A stretch of DNA of 64,000 bases from Maribacter arcticus (GCF_900167935.1 NZ_FUYL01000008.1:1-64000), one strand, 5' to 3'. Shown: positions 8,784-18,441, counted from the stretch's first letter. The notes: a model not told the origin generated them from the letters alone. Translations and numbers: made by a program.

Positions 8784-9455
8784 TTAATTTTCTGATGGAT
8801 TTTTAGGTAATTCTTTAAAATCTAAATTATTTACGGCCTTTCTAACTTCTAACATAAAATCTGGTCCTGGATCTGTCTTTTTGGTACGGTAGCCAGCATC
8901 TTTCTCTAACCATAAAGGGTGATTTTCAAAAAGAGTATACTCGTAATGACCAATTAAATAATCAATATCATACTTATCCTTAAGATATCTTACCAACCAA
9001 ATATTCGATTTCAATTGCGCCTTTGTTAATGGTAAATCGGCTGTACCGCCAACATTTTCAACACCAATGGCGCAGTGATTAAGACCAATAACATGACGTG
9101 CCATGGTAGTTTCAGGCAAAAGTCTATAAATGGTGCCGTCACGGTCAACTAAAAATTGAGAGGATACATTTAAACCACTAACATCTTTTATATCTGGCCT
9201 CCAATTTGGTAAAGAAACAGGATTGAATGCTTCGAAAGATTTTTCAAAAGTAGGTATGACCGTCCAATGCAAAACAATCATTTTAGGAACAATCTGAGGA
9301 GTATCTTGATCTAACCCATATCTATTTTCAAGATATTCTAAGGTTAATATTTTCCGCTCATCATTAAAAGTAATAGGATGTTCTATAATTGTTTTTGTAG
9401 TAGTACATGAAACAAATAGTATCGTTAACAAAAGATAATATGATATGATTCTCAT
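8784..9455 (-). CDS. N-acetylmuramoyl-L-alanine amidase lipoprotein (amidase_2)
   Basis: 223 residues. The lipobox is FVSCTT. The Amidase_2 fold is seen in KMIVLHWTVIP (first zinc His), FLVDRDGTIYRLLP, HVIGLNHCAIGVENVGG, YLIGHYEY and KTDPGPDF (later zinc ligand region). It cleaves the amide bond between muramic acid and L-Ala in murein or its fragments. It sits 10 bases after the 3D-domain gene and 24 before the M14 peptidase gene, so amidase and peptidase probably act in sequence on murein peptides or on scavenged peptidoglycan. Confidence 0.9.
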   Translation of the reverse strand: MRIISYYLLLTILFVSCTTTKTIIEHPITFNDERKILTLEYLENRYGLDQDTPQIVPKMIVLHWTVIPTFEKSFEAFNPVSLPNWRPDIKDVSGLNVSSQFLVDRDGTIYRLLPETTMARHVIGLNHCAIGVENVGGTADLPLTKAQLKSNIWLVRYLKDKYDIDYLIGHYEYTLFENHPLWLEKDAGYRTKKTDPGPDFMLEVRKAVNNLDFKELPKNPSEN

Positions 9456-9465
9456 TTATTAATGT

Positions 9466-9876
9466 TTATAAACTATCCTTTAAAATAGCGTATTCAATAG
9501 TCACTTTTCTTCTGCCCCATTCTTTTGCCTTTTTGACATTTTCTCCCATGTAGATATCAATTCTGTTTTTCCATCTAGAATGCATTTTATCCTTTACGAG
9601 ATATACCCCCTCGAAAGTATCAATTTTGACCATGGTATTATAACCAAGGCCCTTGTTCAATAAATCTCTAGATACGGCAATCCATTTCAAACCTGGCTTT
9701 ATCGAATCTCCCCAAGCTGTTATAGCTGGGTGTTCATAAGATGTTTGATAAGGAATTGAATTATAGGCGGTGGCAGTTACTTGTAATGAAACCCAATCAT
9801 ATTTTTCTTCTAAGCCTTTATCTTTACAGCAAATTACTGTAAAGCTTATGAATAGTATGATTATCCTTTTTATCAT
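9466..9876 (-). CDS. 3D-domain (double-psi barrel) exported protein
   Basis: 136 residues with a lipoprotein-type signal (FISFTVICCKD). The body matches the 3D domain of lytic-transglycosylase-like proteins: VTATAYNSI at the start, WGDSIKPGLKWIAVSRDLL in the middle, then DTFEGVYLVKDKMHSRW and RIDIYMGENVKKAKEWG, which supply the conserved Asp residues. Flavobacterial relatives are short single-domain proteins like this one. The neighbouring amidase strengthens a role in murein turnover. The next gene upstream ends 5 bases before this start. Confidence 0.8.
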   Translation of the reverse strand: MIKRIIILFISFTVICCKDKGLEEKYDWVSLQVTATAYNSIPYQTSYEHPAITAWGDSIKPGLKWIAVSRDLLNKGLGYNTMVKIDTFEGVYLVKDKMHSRWKNRIDIYMGENVKKAKEWGRRKVTIEYAILKDSL

Positions 9877-9881
9877 ACCTA

Positions 9882-11393
9882 CTAATGTAGTTTATTTTCT
9901 AAAATTAAAAGGTCTGTATAACTTTCACTCCATGCCTCTTCCAATTCTTTGGGTACAGGCGTAAATGAATATGTTAGTGCACTTAAAACAATATCCTCGT
10001 CTCCATCGCCATCAATATCTGCTGAATCTATTAAAAACCACCTAGCCATTTTAGTGTCTTCAAAATGTTCTGGGCTAAATGTATAATTCTTACTATCTAA
10101 ATTTTCTAAATAAACAAAGTTATATTCAGGGTGATTTTCGTAATCAGGAAAAGTAGCCAAAAGAGCAAAATCCAAATCTCCGTCCTGGTCAAAATCTTTA
10201 GCGATTACCCGAGTTGCTCCATTTAATGGATAAAAATAAGTTTCTTTAAAGTTATTCTGGCCATCATTTAAATGAATACGCATTCCATGATAAGGCTTGC
10301 TTATATATGATTCATCTGCATTGTCACCATTAACTGTAATTATATCATCAAACCCATCACCATTATAATCTAGTAGTTCAAACCAACTTGAACCATATAA
10401 CGGACTAAACCTAAGTACTTTTTCAACGGTAAATTCCAAATTTTCTTTTTGGTATAAAATATAGACAGCTTCATCACCTTGTGCGGCTAATACGACTAAA
10501 TCATCTTTACCATCGGCATTCATATCTTTTGGTATAACCCTAAGTGTTCCAGGAATGTTCAAAATAGATTTTTCTTTATAAAAACCATAAGAATCTTTTT
10601 GGAGCAATGTCAACCTACCTTGTAAATTCCCAAATTCGCTTACAATTATCTCTTCAGTTCCATTTTTATCTAGATCTATATAAAGGGTGTGAACTGGTAG
10701 ATGTAGAGAATCCATTATTGATGCAGAGGTATTATTATGCTTTAATATTATTTTTCCATATGGGATTTCCGAAGGCACCAATAAGCCCATACTTGTAACA
10801 TAAATACTATCACCATCAATTTTGGCATCTGTAATTGCACGATTAAAATACCCTTTAAGTTTATTCTCTTTCGTTTTCAAATTAAAAGATGCTAGTTCCC
10901 CTTTTCTTGTCCCTGTTAAAATGGTATTGTTAGCAGTATCGATTTTTAAAAAGGTGTATATACTTCCAACAGCACTATCTAAAGAAATAGGACTACTTTT
11001 AAACTGAGATAAAGATGAACTTTTTATTCTAGTATTATTGTTGGCAATACTATCGGGAGCCAAATCAATAATATAATTTTTTAAAAGCTCCCAGTCATCT
11101 GCTTCAATAATAGGTTTACTAGGGAATATACCCGTTTTTATTATGGCCATCTGTTCAGGAAAAGATAGATCATGATAGGGGTGATTTTCCGCTGTTAAAA
11201 TACCCATTCTAGCCGCCATGGCTGGGAGTACACTGTTTTTCCAAATATCTTTCGGTAAATCTTGTATATCAGGCGCTATATGACAACTAGCACAATAATT
11301 TTCATACAAAACAACTTCCCTTGGACGATTTTCAGTAGTACATGAAATAAATAGAAACAAAAAATAAATATAAAAAGCTGTTTTCAAATCCAT
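9882..11393 (-). CDS. Lipoprotein with cytochrome c-type haem site and VCBS/FG-GAP repeats
   Basis: 503 residues. The lipobox LFISCTT is followed by YENYCASCHIAPD, a CxxCH covalent haem motif at about residues 33-37. The short helical region to about 110 (MAARMGIL, FPEQMAIIKTG) fits a small cytochrome c domain. The rest is a beta-propeller-like set of FG-GAP/VCBS repeats with calcium-type loops DMNADGKDD, DYNGDGFDD, DFDQDGDLD and DIDGDGDED. It heads an operon with three cell-wall or peptide hydrolases. The domain pairing is known in Bacteroidota but its role is unclear; electron transfer coupled to extracellular binding is my inference. Confidence 0.85.
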   Translation of the reverse strand: MDLKTAFYIYFLFLFISCTTENRPREVVLYENYCASCHIAPDIQDLPKDIWKNSVLPAMAARMGILTAENHPYHDLSFPEQMAIIKTGIFPSKPIIEADDWELLKNYIIDLAPDSIANNNTRIKSSSLSQFKSSPISLDSAVGSIYTFLKIDTANNTILTGTRKGELASFNLKTKENKLKGYFNRAITDAKIDGDSIYVTSMGLLVPSEIPYGKIILKHNNTSASIMDSLHLPVHTLYIDLDKNGTEEIIVSEFGNLQGRLTLLQKDSYGFYKEKSILNIPGTLRVIPKDMNADGKDDLVVLAAQGDEAVYILYQKENLEFTVEKVLRFSPLYGSSWFELLDYNGDGFDDIITVNGDNADESYISKPYHGMRIHLNDGQNNFKETYFYPLNGATRVIAKDFDQDGDLDFALLATFPDYENHPEYNFVYLENLDSKNYTFSPEHFEDTKMARWFLIDSADIDGDGDEDIVLSALTYSFTPVPKELEEAWSESYTDLLILENKLH

Positions 11394-11483
11394 CGAAATT
11401 ATAATGATTTACTTATTGTGTAATAAGATTGGAAGATACCCATACCATTAAAACCTCGCAAGTGATAAATGAAGGCTTTTCTT

Positions 11484-11491
11484 TAAATTTG
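11484..11491 (+). promoter_or_regulatory. Possible Bacteroidota -7 box (TAAATTTG)
   Basis: A perfect TAnnTTTG match ends 7 bases before the ATG at 11499. No TTG is visible at the usual -33 distance. If real, the transcript would be nearly leaderless. Confidence 0.3.
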
Positions 11492-11498
11492 CATTGCT

Positions 11499-11900
11499 AT
11501 GAAAAAAGAAAAAAAACCAGATAATGTTGTATTCAATGAAGAAACCCAAGAGTATCATGGGAAGCTTTCACCTTTTGCAACAGGAGTATCTGCACCAAAA
11601 ATAACTCCGCCAGATGTTACTTCATGGAAAAACACACACATTGTAAGTGCAAACAACCAATTTAAAGCTGAATACGAAGCACTTCAAAAATCGTATAAAA
11701 ATTTGATGGACAATTTTGAGTACAATAACTTAGTGTATAGTGCCAAATTTAGTTTTGAGCCTATTGTAGGCAAGGAATATCATTTGTACAAAGCTAAAGA
11801 CGAAAGTACATTTCTGTCCTTGATTTTACCGCAAGAATGTAACTTTAACCATGTAGGCAGTTTTAGACTTACCGCAGATAAAACGTGGGAGAAATTATAG
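11499..11900 (+). CDS. DUF2452-type protein
   Basis: 133 residues, no signal peptide or membrane segment. It starts KPDNVVFNEETQEYHGKLSP and continues LPFATG-like (SPFATGVSAPKI), with SLILPQECNFNHVGSFRLTA near the end. The pattern of an N-terminal PDNVV, a central helical stretch and a C-terminal P..C.....G.FRL.A matches what I remember of the DUF2452 family, which has no assigned function. It is single, between a divergent operon and the serine hydrolase gene. Confidence 0.7.
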   Translation: MKKEKKPDNVVFNEETQEYHGKLSPFATGVSAPKITPPDVTSWKNTHIVSANNQFKAEYEALQKSYKNLMDNFEYNNLVYSAKFSFEPIVGKEYHLYKAKDESTFLSLILPQECNFNHVGSFRLTADKTWEKL

Positions 11901-11985
11901 CTCATTACAGGTATTTAATTGACATAACCCGTTCTAAAAACGAATCTCATTACATTTAAAAAAATTAAAGAAAATCACATTACGA

Positions 11986-13320
11986 ATGAGGAAAATTAAA
12001 TTGTTTCTAGGTATTGCCTTGGTCGGTATTATTGCAGCCGCATATTTCAACTATCCGAAGTTAAATCTTATGTCTGGGTTTGCTTCTAAAAATATGGTAT
12101 CTAGCGTATTTATTGCAGATAGAGACCCTGTAGATATTACCTTGAATGACAATGATATTCCATTAGTGAATCTGTCTGACTGTACAGTTTCTGAAGCAGA
12201 TGAATCAGCTACGGCCACAGTATACGGATTCATGCCAAGAACGGCAGTGTACAAAGAAGGTGTAGGCGCTGTGCTTACCAATAAAGAGTTTGCCAAACAT
12301 AATTTTGAACTAATTCCCAATAGGTTTGTAACAAAAGATAGTTTGCCTTTCCCATATGGTAACAACGGAGTTACGGACACCGTTTTAGAAAACGTAGATT
12401 ATGATAAGTTAGAAGTCGCTTTCTCAAATGCCTTTAAAGATTCTGAGCAAAAAACTAGGACCCTTCTAGTAGTGCACAAAAATCAGATTATTGGTGAACG
12501 CTATTTACGTGGATTTTCAAAAGATACTAAAATACTTGGTTGGTCTATGACTAAAAGCATTTTATCTACCCTTTATGGTATTTTGGAATACCAAGGTAAA
12601 ATGAAGATAGATTTTAAACCATTTTCAGAAGAAATACGGATGAAAAGCCCTAAACAGAATATAACTATAGACCATCTGCTACGCATGCAAAGCGGCTTAG
12701 CCTGGGATGAAAACTATTTTAAAATTTCTGATGTTACCCGTATGCTTTTCTTGGATTCTGACATGACCTTGGCACAACGAAATAAAGACGTCATTGCAGC
12801 TCCGACAGAAATTTGGAACTATTCTTCTGGTACTACCAATTTATTGTCGGGTATACTGCGAGAACAATTTAATGCCCATCAAGAATATTTAGATTTTCCT
12901 TATAAAACATTGATTGATAAAATAGGAATGCATTCCATGCTTTTAGAAACCGATTTAACGGGTAACTATATATTATCATCTTATGGATGGGCAACTACGC
13001 GAGATTGGGCAAAGTTTGGACTTTTATATTTAAACAAAGGAGACTGGAACGGAGAACGAATCTTTTCTGAATCTTGGGCAGACTATGTTTCAAAGCCTAC
13101 ACAAAACTCTGATGGAACCTATGGCGCACATTTTTGGTTAAATGCAGAAGGTAAATACCCAGATATTTCACATGAGCTATACTCCGCAAATGGTTTTCAA
13201 GGGCAACGGGTATTTATTATTCCGTCTAAAGAATTAGTAGTTGTTCGCACGGGATTAGAAGAACAGACCGACGAACAATTTAATACCCTATTGAAAGAAA
13301 TAATCGCAGCTATTCGATAA
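11986..13320 (+). CDS. Serine hydrolase, class C beta-lactamase/6-aminohexanoate-dimer hydrolase type
   Basis: 444 residues with an N-terminal membrane anchor or uncleaved signal (LFLGIALVGIIAAAYF). Residues about 155-440 form a beta-lactamase-like transpeptidase fold: GWSMTKSILS holds the SxxK nucleophile, IWNYSSGTTN the second-motif Tyr, and GFQGQRVFIIP the region where KTG/HxG usually lies. Family members hydrolyse amides and esters of unknown small molecules rather than giving drug resistance. It is followed by a weak terminator. Confidence 0.85.
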   Translation: MRKIKLFLGIALVGIIAAAYFNYPKLNLMSGFASKNMVSSVFIADRDPVDITLNDNDIPLVNLSDCTVSEADESATATVYGFMPRTAVYKEGVGAVLTNKEFAKHNFELIPNRFVTKDSLPFPYGNNGVTDTVLENVDYDKLEVAFSNAFKDSEQKTRTLLVVHKNQIIGERYLRGFSKDTKILGWSMTKSILSTLYGILEYQGKMKIDFKPFSEEIRMKSPKQNITIDHLLRMQSGLAWDENYFKISDVTRMLFLDSDMTLAQRNKDVIAAPTEIWNYSSGTTNLLSGILREQFNAHQEYLDFPYKTLIDKIGMHSMLLETDLTGNYILSSYGWATTRDWAKFGLLYLNKGDWNGERIFSESWADYVSKPTQNSDGTYGAHFWLNAEGKYPDISHELYSANGFQGQRVFIIPSKELVVVRTGLEEQTDEQFNTLLKEIIAAIR

Positions 13321-13346
13321 AAGGGTTGAAATTTTAACCTTTTTTA
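13319..13346 (+). terminator. Weak intrinsic terminator after serine hydrolase gene
   Basis: AAAGGGTT and AACCTTTTTT pair around a short A/T loop with a one-base bulge, immediately after the stop codon, and end in a T run. Confidence 0.5.
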
Positions 13347-13439
13347 TACAATACCACACTTTTACACCTTTACACAACAGATTTCTCTTGTGTGGCAACA
13401 TTAGTTTCTAAAAACTAAGGATCATTTCTATATTTACAG

Positions 13440-13526
13440 TGTTATAAAAAACGAATTAAAAAATTTTCATTTTCATATAGTGTTCTCGTAAAAGAGTCTG
13501 TTCTTCACTGATCGGACTCTTTTTAG
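13440..13526 (+). ncRNA. Possible short transcript ending in a terminator
   Basis: No ORF fits here. A hairpin (AAAAGAGTC at 13490-13498, GACTCTTTTT at 13515-13524) looks like a terminator but lies 170 bases after the previous gene and on the wrong side of menB. A TATATTTACAG stretch just upstream could be a promoter -7 box. It could be a small RNA or a relic; support is weak. Confidence 0.25.
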
Positions 13527-13538
13527 TTTCGGTAAATT

Positions 13539-13655
13539 CCAGTTTCCAGTATACGGTTTTCAGTATTCAATTTTATTTAAAAAAAGCCAACAGCTAAAAG
13601 CAATTGGCTAAATACTAAATTAAGGCCACTGAGCGGAGGCGAACTGACAACCAAA
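13539..13655. repeat. CAGT-type quasi-repeat and inverted repeat downstream of menB
   Basis: CCAGTTTCCAGT, TTTTCAGTATTCA and a later AGCCAACAGC..GCAATTGGCT inverted repeat fill the spacer beyond the menB stop. The same CAGT-type wording recurs at 23499, 52841, 62431 and 63347. Confidence 0.55.
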
Positions 13656-14498
13656 TTATGGTAACCAATTATCCTTACCAAAGTTTGGTTTACGTTTTTC
13701 AAGAAAAGCATTTCTACCCTCTTTGGCTTCTTCAGTCATATAAGCTAATCGCGTTGCCTCGCCAGCAAATACCTGCTGCCCTACCATGCCGTCATCTGTT
13801 AGGTTCATTGAGAACTTCAACATTTTAATTGAGATAGGCGATTTCTCTAAAACCTCTTGTGCCCACTGAAAGGCAGTATCCTCCAATTCATCATGTGGAA
13901 TTACAGCATTAACCATTCCCATTTCGAAAGCATCTTGTGCTGAGTAGTTTCTTCCTAAAAAGAAAATTTCACGTGCTTTTTTCTGTCCTACCATTTTAGC
14001 CAAATACGCAGAACCATAACCACCATCAAAACTGGTAACATCTGCATCGGTCTGTTTAAAAATAGCGTGTTCTTTGCTGGCCAATGTCATATCACAAACT
14101 ACATGAAGACTATGTCCGCCACCTACAGCCCATCCTGGTACTACGGCAATAACAACCTTAGGCATAAAACGTATCATACGTTGAACCTCTAAAATATTTA
14201 GTCTATGCTGACCATCTTGCCCAACATACCCTTTTTCTCCCCTAGCCTTTTGATCTCCGCCACTACAAAAAGACCATATTCCGTCTTTGGTAGAAGGGCC
14301 CTCTGCTGACAGCAACACAACTCCGATAGAAGTATCTTCTTGTGCATCATAAAATGCCTTTATCAATTCACTGGTTGTGTGAGGTCTAAATGCATTACGT
14401 ACGTTTGGTCTGTTAAATGCAATACGCGCAACTCCATCGCATTTTTTATAGGTTATATCTTCAAATTCAATGGCTGTTTGCCAGTTAGGTGATTTCAT
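13656..14498 (-). CDS. menB: 1,4-dihydroxy-2-naphthoyl-CoA synthase
   Basis: 280 residues from the ATG at 14498; an ATG at 14540 would add 14 residues that do not look like MenB, so I prefer the inner start (MKSPNWQTAIEFEDITY). Crotonase-fold signatures are VARIAFNRPNVRNAF, FCSGGDQKARGEKGY (the MenB-specific loop), VPGWAVGGGHSLHVVCD and ADVTSFDGGYGSAYLA. The enzyme closes the second ring of the naphthoquinone in menaquinone synthesis, in the cytoplasm. No other men gene is adjacent; in flavobacteria menB is often apart from menD/menA. Confidence 0.95.
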   Translation of the reverse strand: MKSPNWQTAIEFEDITYKKCDGVARIAFNRPNVRNAFRPHTTSELIKAFYDAQEDTSIGVVLLSAEGPSTKDGIWSFCSGGDQKARGEKGYVGQDGQHRLNILEVQRMIRFMPKVVIAVVPGWAVGGGHSLHVVCDMTLASKEHAIFKQTDADVTSFDGGYGSAYLAKMVGQKKAREIFFLGRNYSAQDAFEMGMVNAVIPHDELEDTAFQWAQEVLEKSPISIKMLKFSMNLTDDGMVGQQVFAGEATRLAYMTEEAKEGRNAFLEKRKPNFGKDNWLP

Positions 14499-14660
14499 AA
14501 TTTCTAACGATTCAATTGTGGTATAAAGATAAGGGTTCAAAACTCAGCTTACCAAATATGCAGATTAATCAAGCAAAACATAAAACAAAATTCATTAACT
14601 CAAACGAGTTATTTATCCATGCATATGAAATAGTGTTTTCATCTAATTTCATATAAGTTT

Positions 14661-15413
14661 ATGCCTTTAATTAGTATCCTTAGTATGAGACAAATTCTTT
14701 CTTTTTTTATAAAAACCATTCGCCAATTTTTGGCAGATAAATTAAATCAATACAACACTACATTACCTTATTTAATTACCATGATTATTGCTTTAGTTGT
14801 AGTTGTTGGAGGTATAAATTTGTTTATAGAACTTACGGAGACCCTAAAAACAGAGCTTTTGGCTAGTTATGATACGGCTATAACCGATCATATAATTTCG
14901 TATCGCTCACCTACGCTAACTTCTTATTTTAAATTTGTCACCAATGTTGGTGACACTTATGGTTATCTAATAGTATTAGCTTTATTTCTTATAGTTTCCC
15001 TATTCGTTACAAAACGTTGGAAATATGTTGCCCAAGCAACATTGGTACTCGCATTAGCAACAATTTCAAATATGATGTTAAAACGATTTATTGACCGTGC
15101 ACGACCAGGTATTGAACACTTAGTTTCTGTTGAAACTCTTAGTTACCCTAGCGGACATGCTATGAGTGCAATGGCTTTCTACGGATTTTTAATATTTCTG
15201 GTCACTAAATTTAAGATTCAGAAGGTAGCTAAGTTTATACTCATTATTGTTTTGGTGATTTTGATTTTAAGTATTGGAATTAGTCGAATTTATTTAGGAG
15301 TACATTTTCCATCGGATGTTGCTGGCGGATTCATTGCCGGTTTCATATGGGTAGTTTTTTGTAAATTAATTTTCGACTTAATTGAACTTTTTAGGCGAGA
15401 CTCACAAACCTAA
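14661..15413 (+). CDS. PAP2-type membrane phosphatase
   Basis: 250 residues, about six transmembrane segments. The three phosphatidic-acid-phosphatase motifs are in order: KRFIDRARPG, YPSGHAMSA and SRIYLGVHFPSDVAGG, which provide the catalytic His pair and Asp. It probably dephosphorylates a lipid such as undecaprenyl diphosphate or a phosphatidyl lipid. The ATG at 14661 gives an extra MPLISILS; the internal Met at residue 9 (MRQILSFF) is a good alternative start at 14685. Confidence 0.88.
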   Translation: MPLISILSMRQILSFFIKTIRQFLADKLNQYNTTLPYLITMIIALVVVVGGINLFIELTETLKTELLASYDTAITDHIISYRSPTLTSYFKFVTNVGDTYGYLIVLALFLIVSLFVTKRWKYVAQATLVLALATISNMMLKRFIDRARPGIEHLVSVETLSYPSGHAMSAMAFYGFLIFLVTKFKIQKVAKFILIIVLVILILSIGISRIYLGVHFPSDVAGGFIAGFIWVVFCKLIFDLIELFRRDSQT

Positions 15414-15522
15414 AGTATCCTCCTTAATATTAATTTAATTATAACACAGCCCTGGGCTTAGGACTTAACGTTTTTAATACTTTAGTACTGCGTAAATTTT
15501 CTTAATAATTTTTAAAATAAAA

Positions 15523-16290
15523 ATGAGTATGTCAACAAATAAAATTGCATTGGTAACTGGTGGTAGTCGCGGATTAGGAAGAAATATGGCACTACGAATT
15601 GCCGAAAAAGGATTAGACGTTATTTTGACTTACCACTCCAATAAAGAAGCCGCAAATGGTGTAGTTCAGGCTATAGAACAACTTGGCCAAAAAGCGGTAG
15701 CATTTCAATTAGATACTAGTGACACCAACGGTTTCGAAGTCTTTTTCAAAAAGGTTTCTGATTACCTTTCTAAAGCTTACAATAAAAACACATTTGACTA
15801 TTTAATAAATAATGCTGGTACAGGAATCTATAAACCATTTTTAGAAACAACTGAAGATGATTTTGATGAAATGATGAACATTCATATTAAAGGTGTTTAT
15901 TTTCTAAGTCAGCAGGCGGTTCCATTATTATCTGATGGTGGCGGAATCATCAATATTTCCTCTGGATTAGCGCGTTTTACATTGCCAGGTTCGTCAGCTT
16001 ATGCTAGTATGAAAGGTGCTGTAGAGGTTTTTACTAAGTATCTGGCAAAAGAATTAAGCAATAGAAAAATAAGAGCCAATGTTGTTGCCCCTGGTGCGGT
16101 TGCAACCGATTTCGGTGGCGGTGAAAATAAAGAGAATGATAAAAAACGTGCTTTAATTAGTAAAAATACTGCCCTAGGTCGTGTTGGTGAACCCGAAGAT
16201 ATTGGTGGAATTGTAGCCTTTTTATGTACAGAAGACGCTCGCTGGATTAATGGTCAACGTATTGAGGCATCTGGTGGAATTATGTTATAA
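15523..16290 (+). CDS. Short-chain dehydrogenase/reductase
   Basis: 255 residues, classical SDR length. Cofactor loop is TGGSRGLGRNMA; later motifs are LINNAGTGIY, INISSGLARF (catalytic Ser) and YASMKGAVEVF (YxxxK), with the C-terminal WINGQRIEASGGIML. The TYHSN segment after beta-2 suggests NADP(H). The substrate is not evident, and the gene stands alone. The 315 bases after it, up to 16605, show no gene, terminator or repeat that I can support. Confidence 0.9.
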   Translation: MSMSTNKIALVTGGSRGLGRNMALRIAEKGLDVILTYHSNKEAANGVVQAIEQLGQKAVAFQLDTSDTNGFEVFFKKVSDYLSKAYNKNTFDYLINNAGTGIYKPFLETTEDDFDEMMNIHIKGVYFLSQQAVPLLSDGGGIINISSGLARFTLPGSSAYASMKGAVEVFTKYLAKELSNRKIRANVVAPGAVATDFGGGENKENDKKRALISKNTALGRVGEPEDIGGIVAFLCTEDARWINGQRIEASGGIML

Positions 16291-16605
16291 CATTTCTAAA
16301 CTTCAAGTTAGTGACGTCTTTCAATTGATATTAAACTGTTCTAAATTGTTATATTGGAAACTTGGAATCCTAATGATACACCAGTACTCCTCAGGTTAGT
16401 TATAGGTACCATGAAGATTATGTATAGACCATATATGTGTCTGGAATCAGAAAAATCAAATGGAGCGGAAATCGCCGCCATGGAACTGGTTTTATAAAAG
16501 CATTATCTTGTTTCAAAAGATGTATTCTGATGACTTTTTAATATAAATTATGTCTTTAAGAAATGAATTAAAAACACTTTAAAAATAAAGAACAACAGGC
16601 TTGTA

Positions 16606-18441
16606 TCAAACTGGTGTTAATATCTCTTTTTTAATCCCGTTCACAAAGTACATCTTCACTTTACCCCTATTCTTGGCTTCTATTTCGCCCCGATATTCGC
16701 AATGAAAATCTGATTTTATAAGCTCATAAGTACTCTGGGAAATATTAATCTTCCCAGGTTCTGACATGGATTCCATGCGTGAGGCAACATTTACCGTATC
16801 ACCCCAGATGTCATAAGCGAATTTTTTTGTACCGACCACCCCTGCTACAACCGGACCTGTATTAATGCCGATACGGATATCAAAATTCAAGTCACTGGCC
16901 TTGACATCCTGTTTTGTGTCATATACAAATTGTGCTATTTCGGTGGCGGCCAAGACCATCTTCTGTGGGTGGTTTTCTTCCGATCCATGTAGACCGCCTG
17001 CACACATATAGGCATCGCCGATAGTCTTTATTTTTTCCAGGCCATGTTTTTCTATAATGGCATCGAACTTAGAAAAGTAGAAGCCTACCGTTTCGACCAA
17101 AGCCTCAGGTGAGAGCATTTCCGAATAACTGGTAAAGCCCTTAAAGTCGGTAAACAAGACCGTAACCGCATCGTGTTTTTTAGCTTTCACCGTACCATGT
17201 TCCTTTAGTTCCCGAGCAGTTTCCTCGGGTAGAATATTGAGCAATAAATGATCCGAACGATCCCGTTCTTTCTCGATAATCGCTTTTGTTTTGCGAATGA
17301 ATGCATTTCGTCGAAATAAACCAAAGGCCAATAAGCCAATTAAAAATAGTGATATGGCGGCCGCAATGGCGATAATTCTTTGGTTTTTCTCTCTTTGTTC
17401 CGCTAGATCTACCTCTATTTGTTTTTGTGAAACCTCATAATTGGTTCGCTGGTCGGCCATTTGCTTAACACTTTCAATATTAATGAGAGTATCCCTATAT
17501 GCAATATGCTCTTTATAGTGTTTGTATGATGTTACCAGATCACCTATTGCTTCATATAAAGCAGAAAGTTTTAGATGAGCTTCACTTATTTGCTCCTTAA
17601 GGTCATAAATATTTGCCAAATCTAAACTTCTATGTGCATAACCAAATGCGGTTTCATGGTCGTTCTTTCTAAAATAAATATCGGACATGTAGGTGAGGTA
17701 GACCGAAATCGGGTAATAATCCTGTAATTCTTCAAGAATTACGATTGCCTCGTTTATATTCTTTTCTGCTAGAACATCATTTCCTCGTTCTGCATAAATC
17801 ATCCCTAGGTTACCCATTCCATAAGCTTGACCAATTGGATAATTTATTTTTTCGAATATAATTCTTGCCTCTTCTGTATAATTAAGGGCCGAGTCTATTG
17901 CACCATTATTAAAATAATCATCACCGGCATTCAATAGTGCGGTGGCAATTTTAATGGAATCGTTTGATTTTCTTAGTAATTGAATCCCTTTATTGAAGTA
18001 GTTTTGTGCATTTTTAGAATTCCCCATGACAGTATATGTACCTGCGATTGAAATCATCAGGGAGCCTATTCCTATTTTATCCTTGTTGCGATTTGCAAAA
18101 TTTAAACTTTTAAAATAAGACTGTAATGCCTCCGCATTGTCACCTTTAAATTTAAGTGCATTGCCTTTTTGTAGGTACCCATGATAGAGATAATGGTGTG
18201 ACGAATCTCTTAAAGCTTTTGATATTAACAACTCGGAAAATGTAATTATTTGATCCGGATTTGTCTCTTCCTGTACTATCTTCGCTAGAATATCAAGTTC
18301 ATTATCTCGATTAGTTCCGGATTTATATTCCGCGATTAGGCTATCTGCTAACTTCTGATTTTGACAAACAGCGAAATTTATGGTAAAACAAAAGAAGGCC
18401 ATAAGTATATAGCCTTTCTCTTTAAGAGAAATCAAATTCAT
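16606..18441 (-). CDS. TPR-containing class III adenylate cyclase
   Basis: 611 residues. A signal or anchor (MAFFCFTINFAVCQ) is followed by TPR repeats to about residue 320 (YHGYLQKGNALKFKGDNAEA, YGMGNLGMIYAERGNDVLAE), a coiled stretch, and a transmembrane helix at about 354-374. The cytoplasmic catalytic domain covers about 400-600. VTVLFTDFKGFTSYSE and TIGDAYMCAGG carry the two metal Asp residues. KIKTIGDAYM and FAYDIWGD carry the Lys/Asp pair typical of ATP specificity. It should make cAMP in response to periplasmic TPR contacts. It lies 9 bases after the PixA-like gene. Confidence 0.9.
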   Translation of the reverse strand: MNLISLKEKGYILMAFFCFTINFAVCQNQKLADSLIAEYKSGTNRDNELDILAKIVQEETNPDQIITFSELLISKALRDSSHHYLYHGYLQKGNALKFKGDNAEALQSYFKSLNFANRNKDKIGIGSLMISIAGTYTVMGNSKNAQNYFNKGIQLLRKSNDSIKIATALLNAGDDYFNNGAIDSALNYTEEARIIFEKINYPIGQAYGMGNLGMIYAERGNDVLAEKNINEAIVILEELQDYYPISVYLTYMSDIYFRKNDHETAFGYAHRSLDLANIYDLKEQISEAHLKLSALYEAIGDLVTSYKHYKEHIAYRDTLINIESVKQMADQRTNYEVSQKQIEVDLAEQREKNQRIIAIAAAISLFLIGLLAFGLFRRNAFIRKTKAIIEKERDRSDHLLLNILPEETARELKEHGTVKAKKHDAVTVLFTDFKGFTSYSEMLSPEALVETVGFYFSKFDAIIEKHGLEKIKTIGDAYMCAGGLHGSEENHPQKMVLAATEIAQFVYDTKQDVKASDLNFDIRIGINTGPVVAGVVGTKKFAYDIWGDTVNVASRMESMSEPGKINISQSTYELIKSDFHCEYRGEIEAKNRGKVKMYFVNGIKKEILTPV

